Assembly: GCF_050947875.1 (NCBI RefSeq)
Contig: NC_134569.1
Span: 264,969,600-265,033,599 of the forward strand
DNA: 64,000 bases
DNA from: Dermacentor variabilis
Lineage: Eukaryota; Arthropoda; Arachnida; Ixodida; Ixodidae
Direction: 5' to 3'
Shown here in pieces: positions 29,724 through 41,832 of the stretch (position 1 is the stretch's first letter; every line of letters starts with the position of its first letter). Below the pieces are notes generated by a model. That model saw nothing but the letters and a program-made list of their open reading frames with translations. It was not told where the DNA came from and ran no database searches. A program made the translations under genes and the position numbers.

Positions 29724-30896
29724 TCAGCTCGACGAACAGCAACCGCACCTCCATCGGTTGCTGCTTTTAGTTTTCCGGATATGAGCTCGCAGACCTACCC
29801 AGGGCTGGGCCAGTGTATGGTCGGCGCTGTGGCGACAGGTAGCGGCCTGGTGACGGCCAACGGGACGGTCGTCGAGAGCTCCACTGAGTGGTGGCGAGGT
29901 AGTCGATGACGAAATTGCGGCGTTACAGGGCCCTGGCGCGGTCGTGGAGGGGGACCTTAACGGCATTCAACGGCGGCCCATGTCATCCCTTCTGGCTGAG
30001 GCTGCGTTAATTGATGTTGTACCTCAGGAACTCCCAGCGATCGCTGAACTTCTTCTTTCACGATATCAGCGATCGAGGCTACTTGAGTCTGCGACGAAGG
30101 CAACACCTCGCGCAGTTCTTCGCGCGCAATGGCCCTGATGGTCTCTTGGAGATCACCGGATCCCAGTGCTTGGATGGCGCACTAAGGCGTGAGCACTTGG
30201 TAATTATATTACCTAGTGCGCATTTCTAAAATTTTCTCAATCGTCGTAGCCTCTGTCAGCAATTCAGCTACGGTCTTAGGTGTGTTTCGGATTAGTCCGG
30301 CGAAAAGTTCTTGCTTTACGCCTAGCATCAAGAAACGCAGTTTTTTCTCTTCGGACATTTCCGTGTCGGCATGCCAGAAAAGACGGGTCATCTCTTCTGT
30401 GAAGATGGCGATGGTTTCATTGGGTAGTTGGCCTCGGGTTTCCAGCAGTACTTCGGCCCTTTCTTTTCGTACAACGCTCATGAACGTTCTCAGGAAGTTG
30501 CGGCGGAACAGGTCTCATGTCGCAAGGGTGGACTCCCGGTTCTCGAACCAAGTCCTCGCGGCAACTTCCAAGGGGAAATACACATGGCGTAGCTTATCCT
30601 CAGAGGTCCAGTTGTTGAAGGTCGAAATCCTTTGGAAGGTCGCGAGCCAGGTTTCCAGATCCTCCGACGTAGCTCCACGGATGGTAGGGGGCTCTCTGGC
30701 TTGTTGAAGTACGATGGGTGACACTGGCTGCCATTGTACTTGCCTTGCCCACAATCTTCTTGGTCTTCTCAGCCAGAAGTCCGTGCTCTGGGGGCAGCTG
30801 TTGTAGACGACTGCTTGCTCGATGATCGGGCACTACGTTGGTGCTCTCTTTGCGGTCCGGGCTTCGATCACGGCTCGTCTGGTGCGTCCGGTACAT
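29724..30896 (-). pseudogene. Element E Gag, nucleocapsid deleted
   Basis: The probable start ATG is at 30896 (MYRTHQTSRDRSPDR). Capsid pieces lie at 30754-30515 (DLETWLATFQRISTFNNW) and 30481-30209 (LLETRGQLPNETIAIFTEEM). Compared with element F, the coding jumps from PRPRQGPVTPQFR directly to the segment around LSTTVPLAVTRPL. About 200 bp are missing, including the whole CCHC zinc knuckle. Several frameshifts are also present. Confidence 0.85.
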
Positions 30897-30905
30897 GGAC
30901 GAAAA

Positions 30906-30917
30906 GCACCTCCACCA
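30906..30917 (-). other. Primer binding site, tRNA-Ala type
   Basis: Minus strand TGGTGGAGGTGC, complementary to the remembered 3' end of a tRNA-Ala (GCACCUCCACCA). Identical to that of element F. It starts two bases after the LTR. Confidence 0.7.
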
Positions 30918-30919
30918 GA

Positions 30920-31309
30920 TTTCACGTGGTAGTGTCGGTAAATAACACAGTATCAATACTGCGGAAGACAAAACTAGCTTTTATTGGGCGAACCTGTTCC
31001 CAAAAAGACAGGCTACACTTAACGCACAACGATAGCGGCGAACACAGTCGGCGATCGGCGAGAATCTGATCAGCGGGTCAAGCACGAATGTTCCAGAGCA
31101 ACCGCTGGGACTCGCGTGTCTTCGACAAAGTTTTACACGATTCGCATCACGCATACATGCAATCAGATTACACAAGTTGCGGGGAAAGACAGTGAATCAT
31201 CGAGAACATTCCAGAAAATTTTTACGTGCAGGTGCGTCCTGCGCTGTGCGATAACATTTGTTAGGTGGTGAGCAGTGGTAGCCCGATAAAGATAAAGCAG
31301 TACACGCGT
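30920..31309 (-). repeat. 5' LTR of element E, TATA box deleted
   Basis: 390 bp. Relative to the 3' LTR it lacks 28 bp near 31085, exactly the segment that holds TATAAAA. AATAAA is kept. The first two bases (TG) at the outer end are missing. Confidence 0.88.
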
Positions 31310-31311
31310 CT

Positions 31312-31320
<9 letters not shown>

Positions 31321-31400
<80 letters not shown>
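31321..31400. repeat. (TA)40 microsatellite
   Basis: 80 bp of pure alternating TA. It lies 8 bp outside element E and directly against a tRNA-like SINE head. Confidence 0.97.
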
Positions 31401-31402
<2 letters not shown>

Positions 31403-31515
31403 CAGCGGTGGCGTAGAGGTAAAACACCCGCCTCGCGTGCGCAGATGTCTGGTCCGTGGTTCGAATCCCGGTGCCGGCAATTTTCCACTGGATTAAAAAA
31501 AATGGCTGTGGCTTA
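31401..31515 (+). mobile_element. tRNA-like SINE head (same module as the RTE 5' end)
   Basis: TGGCGTAGAGGTAAAACACC (A-box-like) and GTGGTTCGAATCCCGG (B box), then CAATTTTCCACTGGATTAAAAAAA, matching the minus strand at 24104-24010. After that it diverges. The acceptor arms do not pair as in a functional tRNA. Confidence 0.75.
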
Positions 31516-31823
31516 GCTAAGGTTAAGCCCAGGATTCGAAGCATACTAGCCTTTATTTTCGTCGTTGAACCACTGTTTAGCCTGGTGAACTGCTGTTGCT
31601 TGGCTATATTTGGTTCGGCTAGACGAAGAAACAACTCATGCGTTACTCTGCTTCGCCTTCAAGAGTTTAACGCGACAGCGTTCCCGTCGACCCGCCAAGG
31701 GGTGTAAGACAATGGGCTACGGCGCAGCGACTACGCGCCCCGCATTGGACGCGGTGAGCGCCGAGCAACGCAGCGTTCGGCGCGGCAACGAAATGTGCGC
31801 CTGAGCAAGCGACGCACGCCTGA

Positions 31824-31850
31824 GCCTTAGAAACAGCTCGTTTCTAAGGC
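31824..31850. repeat. Hairpin-forming inverted repeat
   Basis: GCCTTAGAAAC and GTTTCTAAGGC around the loop AGCTC; 11-bp perfect arms. It lies just upstream of the type 2 SINE head. Confidence 0.8.
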
Positions 31851-31859
31851 AACACCGCA

Positions 31860-32165
31860 TTCACTAGAGGCGCTTTTGTACCGCTTTGAAGCATCGTACT
31901 CGTTGCTCAGTGGTAGCGTCTCCGTCTCGCATTCCGGAGACCCTGGTTCGATTCCCACCAAGCCCATCTTGCAAGAGTTGAGCCAAAGCCACCTAGAAAC
32001 AAGCGCAGGTGATTATATACCGCCGCGACGCCGCGAGCGACGGCGCGAGTTGGAGCCCCGTTTCTCCTCTGTCGTGACGTAACGGTGTCACGTGGTATGG
32101 CATGGGGTCATTGAAGGCGACACCGCCGCGCCTGAGGAGCTGGGTTGAGCTCTAGTAATATGCTT
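31860..32165 (+). mobile_element. tRNA-derived SINE (type 2)
   Basis: TTGCTCAGTGGTAGCGTCTC (A-box region) and CTGGTTCGATTCCCA (B box) at 31905-31960, then a body with GCAAGAGTTGAGCC and a GC-rich part. The interior (near 32020-32095), read as reverse complement, resembles the 110-bp tandem units at 58531. The end and target duplication are not clear. Confidence 0.65.
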
Positions 32166-32175
32166 CGCATAAAAA

Positions 32176-32325
32176 GCCGCGAGTTGATAAAAATGCACGA
32201 ACAGGCCTGGAGTGTGGCCTGATCCCGGTGACCAGAACCGGTAACGCACTCCCTCACCACAGCAGGATTGGCCACCCTGGTGCAGTACTTGGCCACAACC
32301 TCCTATATGAACACAACAATATATA
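32176..32325 (+). mobile_element. Fragment of RTE 5'/SINE body
   Basis: GAACAGGCCTGGAGTGTGGC to CCTATATGAACACAAC matches the minus strand at ~24000-23885 (the RTE 5' module) with few differences, but without the tRNA-like head. Confidence 0.7.
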
Positions 32326-32344
32326 TGTGTGTGCCATGACGTAA

Positions 32345-32848
32345 TAAAATAGTTGTGAATCTTCGCGCGTCCTGTTCATTTCTATTTTTGTTGTCTCTGT
32401 GTTTATAGTGCAGTTACCCCCTTATTACAAGATATGTATGTCCTCGCTGAGGCATAGTATTCGTAAACATTGCTTTGTAAGGAGTCTTTAGTTGTTTTGT
32501 TAATCAGTTGTCATGGACCACTACATATTTGCTGCGAATTTTTTAATGTTGCATATGACTTATTTATTTTTATTTCGTACTTCACTATAGTTGCATGTTC
32601 TTTGTCTGTTCCCATTTCTTGCATTTCACAAGTGCTGATTTTGCATTCTCACTAGAATCTAAGTCTATTATGATGTTATATAATGCTCTCATATTGATAA
32701 CAACCGCTGTCACGCTGCAATTGACTGTAAGGGTACAGGGATCCCATCAATCTTGTCGATTGACAAGCTTTTTGTCCCTGCTCCCTGCATTTCTGATGTG
32801 TGAAGTTCAGGATTGAATTTGACTAAATTGAATTGAATGTTCCCTGAG
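32345..32848 (+). mobile_element. CR1-like LINE 3' UTR
   Basis: Non-coding tail with GTACAGGGATCCCATCAATC, GACAAGCTTTTTGTCCCTGC and short terminal repeats (TTGAATTTGACTAAATTGAA). It has the look of CR1/L2-type 3' ends in tick genomes. No RT remains; the left border is uncertain. Confidence 0.5.
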
Positions 32849-35800
32849 AAGCAGCGTATATTCAAACATCACGGTAACAGAATAATAGAAGCACAACCAA
32901 CCAGGAAGGTAAAAAAAATTCGACGGGCAGTTTGTAATAACTTTCTCATGGGACCAAACTTGTACAGCAAGTAAAACTACGCGTGAAGAAGATACACTTA
33001 AAAAATATGAAGTAGCAACACAGATTTTTCAACCTATTGTGTCTTGCTGCAGGCCAAGTAATCAGATTGTGAAACCATCATTTAACGTGTGTGCTGCAAA
33101 CAGTCATATAATCCTTTCCCTCTACATATAAAACATGTTTCATGTGCATTTGTGCTTCAAGTGGCATGATGGCCTTATCAGTTTTTGTTGCCACTGCCAT
33201 GCGTGATCTGCATATCATTTCACACGGCTTGCTAGCACAGGCCTCAATAGCTTGCGAGCACCACCACCAGATGCCGCAGCGTCAATTTAAATGAAAAGAT
33301 AAGCTACATTTGCAGTTGGTTGCACTAACGTATGATATGTAAACAAAAAAAAAAGAAACACTGAAGTCCATCACGGCCGAAGCGTCTCGCGAAGGCCATG
33401 CGCAATGGCAGCCGAAGGCGCATTGTGCCTGGTACAAGCGCCGTCACCTCCCGCAAGTCCCGCGTCTGCTCTGCCAGCTGCTGCCACCTGCAGCTGCGCC
33501 ACTCCCCCATCTCCTCCACCAGCTGCTGACGATCCTGCAAAGCAGATTCACTGTGTGCAATTAGCGGATATGCAATGTAAATGTTGATATGGCAATGTTT
33601 GCAAGGGTTGCAGTTTCATAAAGATTACTCTTGAGGGTGGCTAGAACATATGCATGTCAAGTGAGAAATAAAAATAGAAACTCTATACTATCTGTCATGT
33701 TACAAACTTGTTAAGAGGTAGCAAATGCTACCAAACCGCATCTGCCAGTAAGAAATACAGGAGTGTGATTTACTGATGGAGTCCAAGAGAGCAATAATAC
33801 TTTTCCATTTAAGGATCATGTAGTGTTCCTATGCTACATGGTAAGGTCAATAAACAAGCTGACACATTCAGACCACAAGGGTCGATGATGTGCTCAAACA
33901 CGCAATATAAATCGTTTTTATTACATAGATGCATCAACTTTAAGCATGGGAGCTCTACACCACATCTTTACTGCTGCCTAGTTAATGCCCGTGATCAATT
34001 CAATTGATACACAAACGATCATCACGCTGTAGTGGCACATGTATCCTGCAAATCGTATGTAAATTGCTATGTGACGGCGTGATAAAACAGTTTAAAGAAC
34101 ACCCCACAGCGGATATATAAACGTACACGAGCCAATGAGCCCTTCAACCCAAGGACTATACATGCATATAATGAATGATGAAGGTGCAACTTGCATTAAC
34201 ATGTACAAAAATCCCTTAAAAATAAAAACATGGCCGAATTGCATGTACCGGCCTATTTTTCTCAAGCAGCAACTGGTGGAATGTGACGGCCTTCGCGTTT
34301 TCCACCTCCGTGAGCTGCCCCTGCCAAGCACATTCAGCTTCTGCGCTGCAGTCCGCAAAACCCAGTGGCTGTTGCCCAGTTCATGATCCTTAAGTATAAA
34401 ATCGGTAAACAGGATAAAAAATTTCGTGCCCTCCCGTGTAGAAAATTTACCAGTTCATAATGATAGGTGGAAGCGAAGAAAAACTATTCCCGGCCGCAAA
34501 CCACTGAAGAAGTTTACACCACATTATAATTTAAAGGAGACCACAACATTTTCGCGTGCTAGTTAAGCCCAGACGAAACATTTGTGCAACCGGCTGGGGG
34601 AATTTGTCACTGCGCACTTTGTTGACGTTTGGAGACAGTTATGAACGCTTACAAAAAAAGTTTGCTTACTGGCTATCTGTTCAGATGTACTGCCTTCCAA
34701 TCTTCACATATTCTTGCGTTTCCTAGATCAATAAAAGCAAAAGTAAGCATCACGCGATCATCGCAAATGTTCACATGCTACTGTTGAGGCATTAAGCGCA
34801 AGAGGGAATGACGTTCACTCACCTTGCCTTAGGTTTTCACGATTTCCATGATGTTTCCAGCTTCGAAAATTTTTTTCAGGTGGAAGTACACCTCGGTAGC
34901 CTAGATCTAAACTCGCCGTGCAGCGTTATAGACAAAGGTGCACTTAATGAGGGTCACGGAACTGATCAGCTTTTCTAACGTAGCCGCCATCTTATGTCTG
35001 CACAGCGAAATGAAGTTGATGCGGAATTGAGGCGTGTGTGGCTATGGCTCGAAAAATGGAAATACTTACGCTTGCTTTGAAGTGTGCTTGAACAATTTGC
35101 GCGTCAAAAGATTATCAAATAATTTTGCTTTCAGTAGCACACAATTATTCTTTTATTAGGTATTTATATCTAAAATAATGTCGCTATACGGACCCTTCAG
35201 GAGTAAAAAACAAGCAAAACATGCTTCCGGAAATGATGAAAGCCGTTGATTGAAAGACGTCACGGTTTCCCGCTCCCATTCGCAGAAACAACCACGTCAA
35301 TTTGACGTCCGGACTTGGGAACAATTTCAGTTCAGAATAGTCTTACCTTATGGCGCCGTAGGCTAAACACAGAGAAACATCAGCTCACGCTAAAGCATGA
35401 ACTGATGCAAAGAATGCTACACATTAGGAGACAATTCTCTCAATATATGTAATTTTTTTGGTCAGTGAATCATTGGACGCTTTCGCATCAACTCAAGGAA
35501 GCCAATTTGAATGCACTGCCACGTTGCGCTCAGTCTGCTCTACGGCGGAGCCAGGACAGCATTGTGTCTTTCACGGCTTGCAGTAGGAGCTTCGTGCGCT
35601 GCGTTCAAGCACGGCCGCAAAAACGCTAACGTTCCTTCGGGAAAATGTGCCCATACGGCGGAGTCTAGCCAATACGGCGAAAATGTTCCCATACGTCGGA
35701 GTCTAGCGGAACAGACAGTGAGTGTGCTTCAAGATCTATACGCGCGTTGACGGTGTTCCTTCGTTAAAATCTCGTGGAGTTGGCGGCACTCACCCTCACG

Positions 35801-36149
35801 CCTGCCTCGCGAGGCACCATCGGGATGCTTTCATTGCTGCACAGCAGCGCTTGTCTCGCGAGCTGCGTCGCGTCACCGTGACGTTTCCGCGTGCTGTTAG
35901 AGCAACATTCAAGAAGCTCGAGCGCGACGCTAAAACTTGATGTCGATTTCAATGCTTCGCCTTTGTGCGAAAGTTCCATATTGTTTTTATGCTCCACGGC
36001 ATTCTGTACCTTCTCAGCTTCAATCATACTGACATTATGCACCTGTTTTAGGTGTAAAGAAATATGGAGGTAATCGTTGCGGAAGTTTGCCGCAGTAAGC
36101 ACGTGAGCCCAGAACTCCATTGAAAACGCGAGTACCTCTCATAGCTTAA
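32849..36149. other. AT-rich DNA, no definite gene
   Basis: Mostly non-coding. One possible minus-strand exon lies at 33325-33561: it follows a TTTGCAG acceptor and reads DRQQLVEEMGEWRSCRWQQL; the product is unknown. A direct repeat of 29 bp (35641-35669 and 35679-35707) was also seen. Confidence 0.5.
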
Positions 36150-36163
36150 ATATGCACGAAATA

Positions 36164-36580
36164 CTACATCCTTTTCTTACGCGCAGTGTGAAACCTCACG
36201 TATGGCTCTACCAAAGTGGTACGTGCCTGTATCTGGTCGTGAAGTGCGAGGTTTCCCGGCGCAGCATCAGTGCCGTTGCTCAGAAATCCGAGCAAGTGCA
36301 GGCGGTAGTACGGCACTACGACCACGAGGTCACCGAGAGCCGAAAGGCCCGAGCCGTCGTAGTCTCGTGTCCACTTGAAGTCCGCCCCATGAAGGACCAC
36401 GAGCACCGTGCGCAGGACACCCTGCGCAAGTTCAATGCGTCTGTGCTCGTTATTACCCCCGAGAACGAACACTGGTGTCGCTGCAATCGCAGCAATGTGA
36501 CGTCATGGCAAGGACTTGCCTGCTACGCTGCCGACGATCTCCTAGATCTGCACTGCCCGCGCCCGCTTTTGTGCGATGCG
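36164..36580 (-). pseudogene. Carboxylesterase-like exon fragment
   Basis: Minus-strand translation TVLVVLHGADFKWTRDYDGS, then LSALGDLVVVVPYYRLHLLG and AAPGNLALHDQ. This matches the oxyanion-hole and core-strand region of the carboxylesterase/cholinesterase family (usual pattern HGGGF...YRLG.LGFL...APGN.GL.DQ). The glycine-rich HGGGF is HGADF here, a variant I recall from some tick esterases. No Ser active site (GESAG) or other exons were found nearby, so it is a partial exon or a pseudogene. It lies antisense and directly upstream of the THAP exon. The plus-strand open frame over this stretch is a shadow. Confidence 0.7.
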
Positions 36581-38926
36581 ATGGTGACTTACTGCTCTGT
36601 TCCGCAATGTAAATCTCGCAAGGACGATGGTGTAAGTTTTCACTTCCATCCGAAGTCGACGAAGCTTAAGAAAGTTTGGTTAATAAAGCTTAGAATGGGC
36701 AAGCTGCCGTCAAAACACGCCGTCGTCTGCAGCAAGCACTTCAGAGAAGAGGATTTTGTATATCTCGTATACAAGACGCAAGGTAAGGCCATTTCGGGTG
36801 TACTTTTCGGTTTTTTGCATGCAGTCAACGTGCCTATCACTTTATTACCAGGTTACAAGTACCGAAAGTTGTCGCCGGAAGCAGTTCCGTCCGTCAACCT
36901 GCCTGTACGTCCACACGATGCGAGGCGGCTGCTTGTGTGAGCGGCGATAAGACGGCGTAAGTGTATCGATATTGATTGTCTTTGCTGTTAGCAATAACAA
37001 GTCGTTTACACATATATGCAGATGCCAGAAATAATCGAAAACGATCTCTGACAGCCAGAATAGGCGAAATGTGCTGTCGCTTGATCCGGCGTTGCTCGGT
37101 GTAGGAGCGAGCAGGGCAACACATTGACTCACGGCGGAACTCCTATCGCCCGCGTTTGATTATGCAGAAGCAATGTTGATCACGCATTTGTACCCGCACG
37201 AGCCCTTCCTCTTTTGTTTAATTCACTGTAGCAACGAGCCATTACTGTATACGTATTAAAAGAGCTCCGCAGCTATCTTAAACGTGTGCCACATTGGGCA
37301 CTTTCTACCGTGATCTAGCCTGATCGGAATCGAAATTATCGATCGCGATTGGCCCCTCGCGCAGGCTACCGAAGGGAGTCAATCGTGATCAATAACTTCG
37401 ATCCCGAACGACCTCAATCGCGGTTGGAAGTGGCATTAATGTTATCTATAAATAAAATGTCCAGAAAAGCTTGGATTTCAATTTCAGGGGAAAGAGGCAT
37501 TCCCATACGCTCTTACCAGCTGCCACAGACATCTTCCATTTGCACTGATGCTGGACAGAAATACCAAGAAGGCGCAGAGGAAAGCTCGAGCAGCGCGATG
37601 TTGGAACTTGATGCACCACTGGCCGAAGAGAGAGAACCAGTAGAGTGCGATGGTATGTTTATCCCTTAAGTAATACTAAATTTGATGTGCCAAATTTGTG
37701 TTGCATTTGGGCACCCACCTCATTAACTGTGATGTATGGTACTTTGCTCTTTTTAGTTGGTTTCATGTTATTTTAGATTTCCATCCTCCAGAAGCTCTGG
37801 CTGCGAGTCCAGGTGATTGGACTACAATATCAGAAGGTATCCAGCAAACAGTGCCACACTTTTACTGCTGTTCGTAATACTAATTAATACTTGAGACTGC
37901 TATAATTTATGTTATTGTTAAGCTCAATTTGTCATTTCTTTTTTTCAGAGATAAGTGCCGAGGCTGTGGAGCTGTCTAAAGAAATTGGAATTCAGGTCGA
38001 CACTAGAAACAACCTATTTGCAAGAGAACAGCTTATTACAATTGCAGAAGTGCCCGAACAGCATGGTCTTGTTGTCCTCACAGGCATAGCCTCTTCCGAG
38101 TTGTTCTACAACATAAGATAACTTTACACAGAAATGCGGTTGCGTCAAGGAACGCGAAGCTTATCCTTAAGTGATGATGATGTTGTGCTCCTCACATACA
38201 TGAAGCCCTATCATGACTTAACATTTTCTCTGTTGGCGGTGTTGTTTAGTGCCCACCGTACAACTGTGTCGAACAATTTCAAGGATTCAATTGTAATTCT
38301 AGCAAGCGTTTTTCAGCATGCAATTTTCTGGCCAACGAAGACCGCAGTTGTGAACTGTCTCACAATGTATTTCAAAGAATACAAAGACACGAGGATGGTG
38401 CTTGACTGCGCTGAAATAGAAATTGAGCGCCCAAGAGATCTAGTGTCAAGGCTCCTCACATACAGCCAATATAAGCGCACGTACACTGCAAAGGTCCTGG
38501 TGAGTGAGACACCACGAGGCCTAATTAGCTATGTAAGTCCGGCATATGGAGGGAAAGCATCTGACACATACATCACAAAGGAGCGCAGAGTTCTTGACAA
38601 GTGTATTCCCCATGTTGACAGTGTGATGGTAGATAAAGGCTTCCTAATCGGTGAACTTTGCAAAGAAAAGAAACATCAAAATGATCAGACCTCCATTCCT
38701 CATGGGAAAACAGCTCACTGCAGAGGAAGCTAGGAGAAACCAATCCATAGCAAGCGCCCGAGTACATGTGGAGAGGGCCATTCAAAGAATGAAACTGTAC
38801 CGCATTTTTAAAAATCGGTTTGGTCTCGTCTTTCTGCCATACATTGATAGCATATTCAAAATAATTGCTGCAACTGTGAATCTCTCAAGGCCATCGTTCA
38901 GTGACAACAAGTTCCTTTTCAACTGA
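36581..38926 (+). pseudogene. THAP/DDE transposase, spliced, two lesions
   Basis: ATG 36581 starts a THAP zinc finger: CSVPQCKSRKDDG, W at the usual place, VVCSKHFREEDF and, after an intron (36783-36851, GTAAGG...CCAG), the closing KYRKLSPEAVPSVNLP. Further exons inferred from GT/AG sites: 37488-37652, 37777-37836 and 37949-38926; the link from exon 2 to 37488 is unresolved. The last exon carries a DDE_Tnp_4-type catalytic domain: VLDCAEIEIERP (first Asp), YGGKASDTYI, VMVDKGFLIGELC (second Asp) and SARVHVERAIQRM (Glu). An in-frame TAA at 38119-38121 and a one-base frameshift near 38660-38680 in an A-rich run break it. This is a non-IS630, PIF/Harbinger-like transposase of the type found in ISL2EU elements. 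Confidence 0.85.
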
Positions 38927-40454
38927 TAATGTCGGTGCGGGTATTTATCAGGTCAACACTCTCCGAAATAATTCTGCAGTGATTACTGGCTTTTACCAAT
39001 TAGTTTTGTGAGCTGCCAGGCAAAGTGTGATATTTAACAAATGTGATGAACGCATTGTCGAAAAATGAAAAAAAAATCAAATGCAAGGAGCCACTCAAAG
39101 TGTGAAGTTTTTGTCAATGTGCACACTTAAACTGTGGATAGTCTCAGTGGAAGGAAAATTTCAGGCTGTAACAAGTGTGGTGGTCCACAAACACCAAAAA
39201 TGCAGAAAATGCCATCAGCAGTGTCCGTAGTTCTGGTTTATATGATTTAGAGTACTAAAAAAACATTTCTTTTTTACGAAAGTCATTCTGAACAAGTTTT
39301 GTGGAGACTGTAGTTATTTAACCTTATACAGGCACACACGGAAATGTCTGTCATACTGTATTGTTGTTGTAGCAGTACATATGCACAGGTAAGTACCAAA
39401 AGTGACCAGCTTTCAGGTTGTTCATTGAATTTGGCATAGTAAGTACTATTGCTAGCTTGGAAATTTTTTATTTCCTGCCAAGAACACGAAAAGAAGAGCA
39501 GGACCAATAACATGCGCTGTCAAACCTGTAAAAAAGACCTTGGGCAGTTACATAAATGGCAAGAAGCAGCACATTTGTTCATGTAAAAAAGACTGCATGG
39601 TATGGCACATTCTGGTAGCAACCGCTCCTTATGTTTTGCAGATACAATAATGCAGTGATCTTGTCAACAAAATGGGCAACGGGCTTGCAGAATGTGTACA
39701 ACAAGATACTATACAGTAAACACCATCTAGCATGGACTGCCTTTCAACCTTTGCTTCGTAGCATACCTTTCGATGTGCGAACACCTAATTTTTGCAGCTA
39801 CTATAAAACTGCTTCAGCAGCCGAAGGCCTTTCAATGCAGTACTCATGGTGTCTGCTTTGAAAAATAGTATGCATGCAAGAATATTACTTTTACCTTTTC
39901 CAATTGCTACCTTTTAACTAGTTTAATTTTAAAACTGCCCACTATTAATGTGTTAGTAAAGCAAACTGGAAGAACAGATTTTGTGCTTCTTGTGAAGAAG
40001 CTTCAGTTTTAGTTTTCCTAAGCACCAGAAATGCACGACTCTTGCATTTATTTCAATAATTTCAAACTCAATTTGCACATTTTATGATAAATGCAATGCG
40101 TAAAACAGTGTGCCTGCATTCTTCACTGTTGTCCTGTTTCATAATGCAGTTACATCACTACATATCACAGTAATGCTTGTCAGCATATCTTTGTTTTAGT
40201 ATAACAGTTGGACAAAATAGGCGGCAATACACTAGAAACTAGAAAATGTAATGCTCCTGAATATTGCATTCTTTCTCTACCACAATAACAGAAACCCTAT
40301 ATGTCACAGGAAACAAACGGCCCGAGTGCCAGAAGCAAGCCAAGCAATTGCCAAACCAGAAAGGAACTGTTCATGGAAACTGTTTGTCTGGTGTAATTCT
40401 GATATTCTGAATTCTGAATTCTGATAACAGTGGTGTTAAAATGTGCAGCTAACT
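38927..40454. other. Non-coding DNA between the two transposon genes
   Basis: AT-rich, no coding signal recognised. Probably 3' flanking sequence of the transposase gene within the element. Confidence 0.55.
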
Positions 40455-41832
40455 AAAAATTTAACTGGGTGAGGCACTTGTTCGTCTTCACAACACAGTA
40501 ATGCCAGTTAATGCCAATTACAAAACAAACAACAGCCAGAAACAAAACAAGTAAGACTGCATATGCCTGCTGTATTGTGCCACAGTTGTCTGGCTGCCCT
40601 AATATTAGTATTGCAGTAACAACCAAATATACAACAAACATAACCACATGAGCAGCAGACAAAAAATGAGAACATCTTTGTAACATGGTGCCTTTGCTAT
40701 TATCATCCTTGAATCAATGGAAGCCCATGCGAGTTATCACGAAATGCACATACAAGCATGATCGGATACCCACGTAGAAAGCTTGGCATGGAACATAAAC
40801 CACAAGTGACTACTGTCATTCCCTGGGATGACTTTCTGATAACACGGTTTTAGCATTCTAACATCACAGTTGCTTCACAAAACACAGTCAGCCAAAAATT
40901 TAATTACATGAGGCACTTGTTTGCCTTCACAACACAGTCGTGCTAGTTGCCATACCAACTATATCACAAAACAAACACCAGCCGAAAATGAAAAAAAATT
41001 GATAACTACAGACGCCTACAGTAATGAGCAGGAGTTGTCTGGATACCATAGTATCACAATGTCAGCCAAATATCCCACAAATATGACCACATAAGCAGTA
41101 GACAAAAAATGAAAGCATCTTGAAAGCATCTTTGCACTTATCACTGTCTCATTGGAAGCCCATGTGAGTTAACACGAAAGGTACGTACAAGCATAATTGG
41201 ATACCCACGTAGAAAGCCAGGCATGGACTATAAACCGCAAGTGACTACTGTCATTCCCTGGGATGACTTTCTGATATCACAGTTAAAGCATTCTCCATAT
41301 CACAATTGCTTCACAAAACACAAGTCAGCCAAAAATGTCATTGCATGAGGCACTTGTTCATCTTCACAACACGGTCGTGCTAGTTGCCATACCAACTATA
41401 TCACAAAACAAACACCAGCCGAAAACGAAAAAAAAAATATTGAAAATTACAGACGCCTACTGTAGGCGTGCCTCATAATCGGAAAGTGGTTTTGGAACTT
41501 AAAACTCCATTTTTTACACCTGCTGTACTGATCAGCAATTGTCTGGCTACCATAGTATCACAGTATCAGCCAAATATCTCACAGACATGACCACATAAGC
41601 AGTAGACAAAAAAATGAGAGCATCTAACACGGTGCCTTTGCACTTATCAGTGTATCAATGGAATCCCATGTGAATTAACACAAAATGCAAATACAAGCAT
41701 GATTGGATACCCTTGTAGAAAGCTGGGCATGGAACTTAAACCACAAATGACTACTGTTATTCCCCACGATGAGTTTCTGATATCACAATTATATTTACGA
41801 TATCCCAGTCGCATCGCATAATGCAGTGACCC
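40455..41832. repeat. Three-unit ~440-bp tandem repeat
   Basis: Units begin near 40455, 40894 and 41331 (landmark TGAGGCACTTGTTC), giving periods of 439 and 437 bp. The third unit is longer because a SINE fragment is inserted. Shared landmarks include TGACTACTGTCATTCCCTGG. No coding potential. Confidence 0.88.
41463..41515 (+). mobile_element. 5'-truncated type 1 SINE
   Basis: GCGTGCCTCATAATCGGAAA matches the 3' end of the SINEs at 25611 and 48229. The flanks CCTACTGTA and CCTGCTGTA look like a mutated target duplication. Confidence 0.75.

Larger units (their letters stand above)
25267..31309 (-). mobile_element. Ty3/gypsy element E
   Basis: Minus-strand relative of element F. 3' LTR at 25267-25923 (enlarged by a SINE), 5' LTR at 30920-31309. 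The 4-bp duplication is CTAT on the plus strand (ATAG on the element strand) at 25263-25266 and 31310-31313. The 5' LTR has lost its first two bases. Gag, PR, RT, RH and IN are present in order but every one is interrupted. Total about 6.04 kb including the SINE. Confidence 0.92.

Noticed and set aside
31401..31480. Possible functional tRNA gene
   Set aside because: A and B boxes are present, but the acceptor ends do not pair and the segment continues as a SINE; the same module lies at the RTE 5' end.
31890..31965. Possible tRNA gene (GCTCAGTGGTAGCG ... GGTTCGATTCCC)
   Set aside because: No matching acceptor stem or proper anticodon arm; the downstream body is SINE-like.
36152..36580. N-terminal extension of the THAP protein on the plus strand
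   Set aside because: The opposite strand gives clear esterase similarity, so the plus reading is a shadow; the THAP domain has its own ATG at 36581, as usual for THAP proteins.
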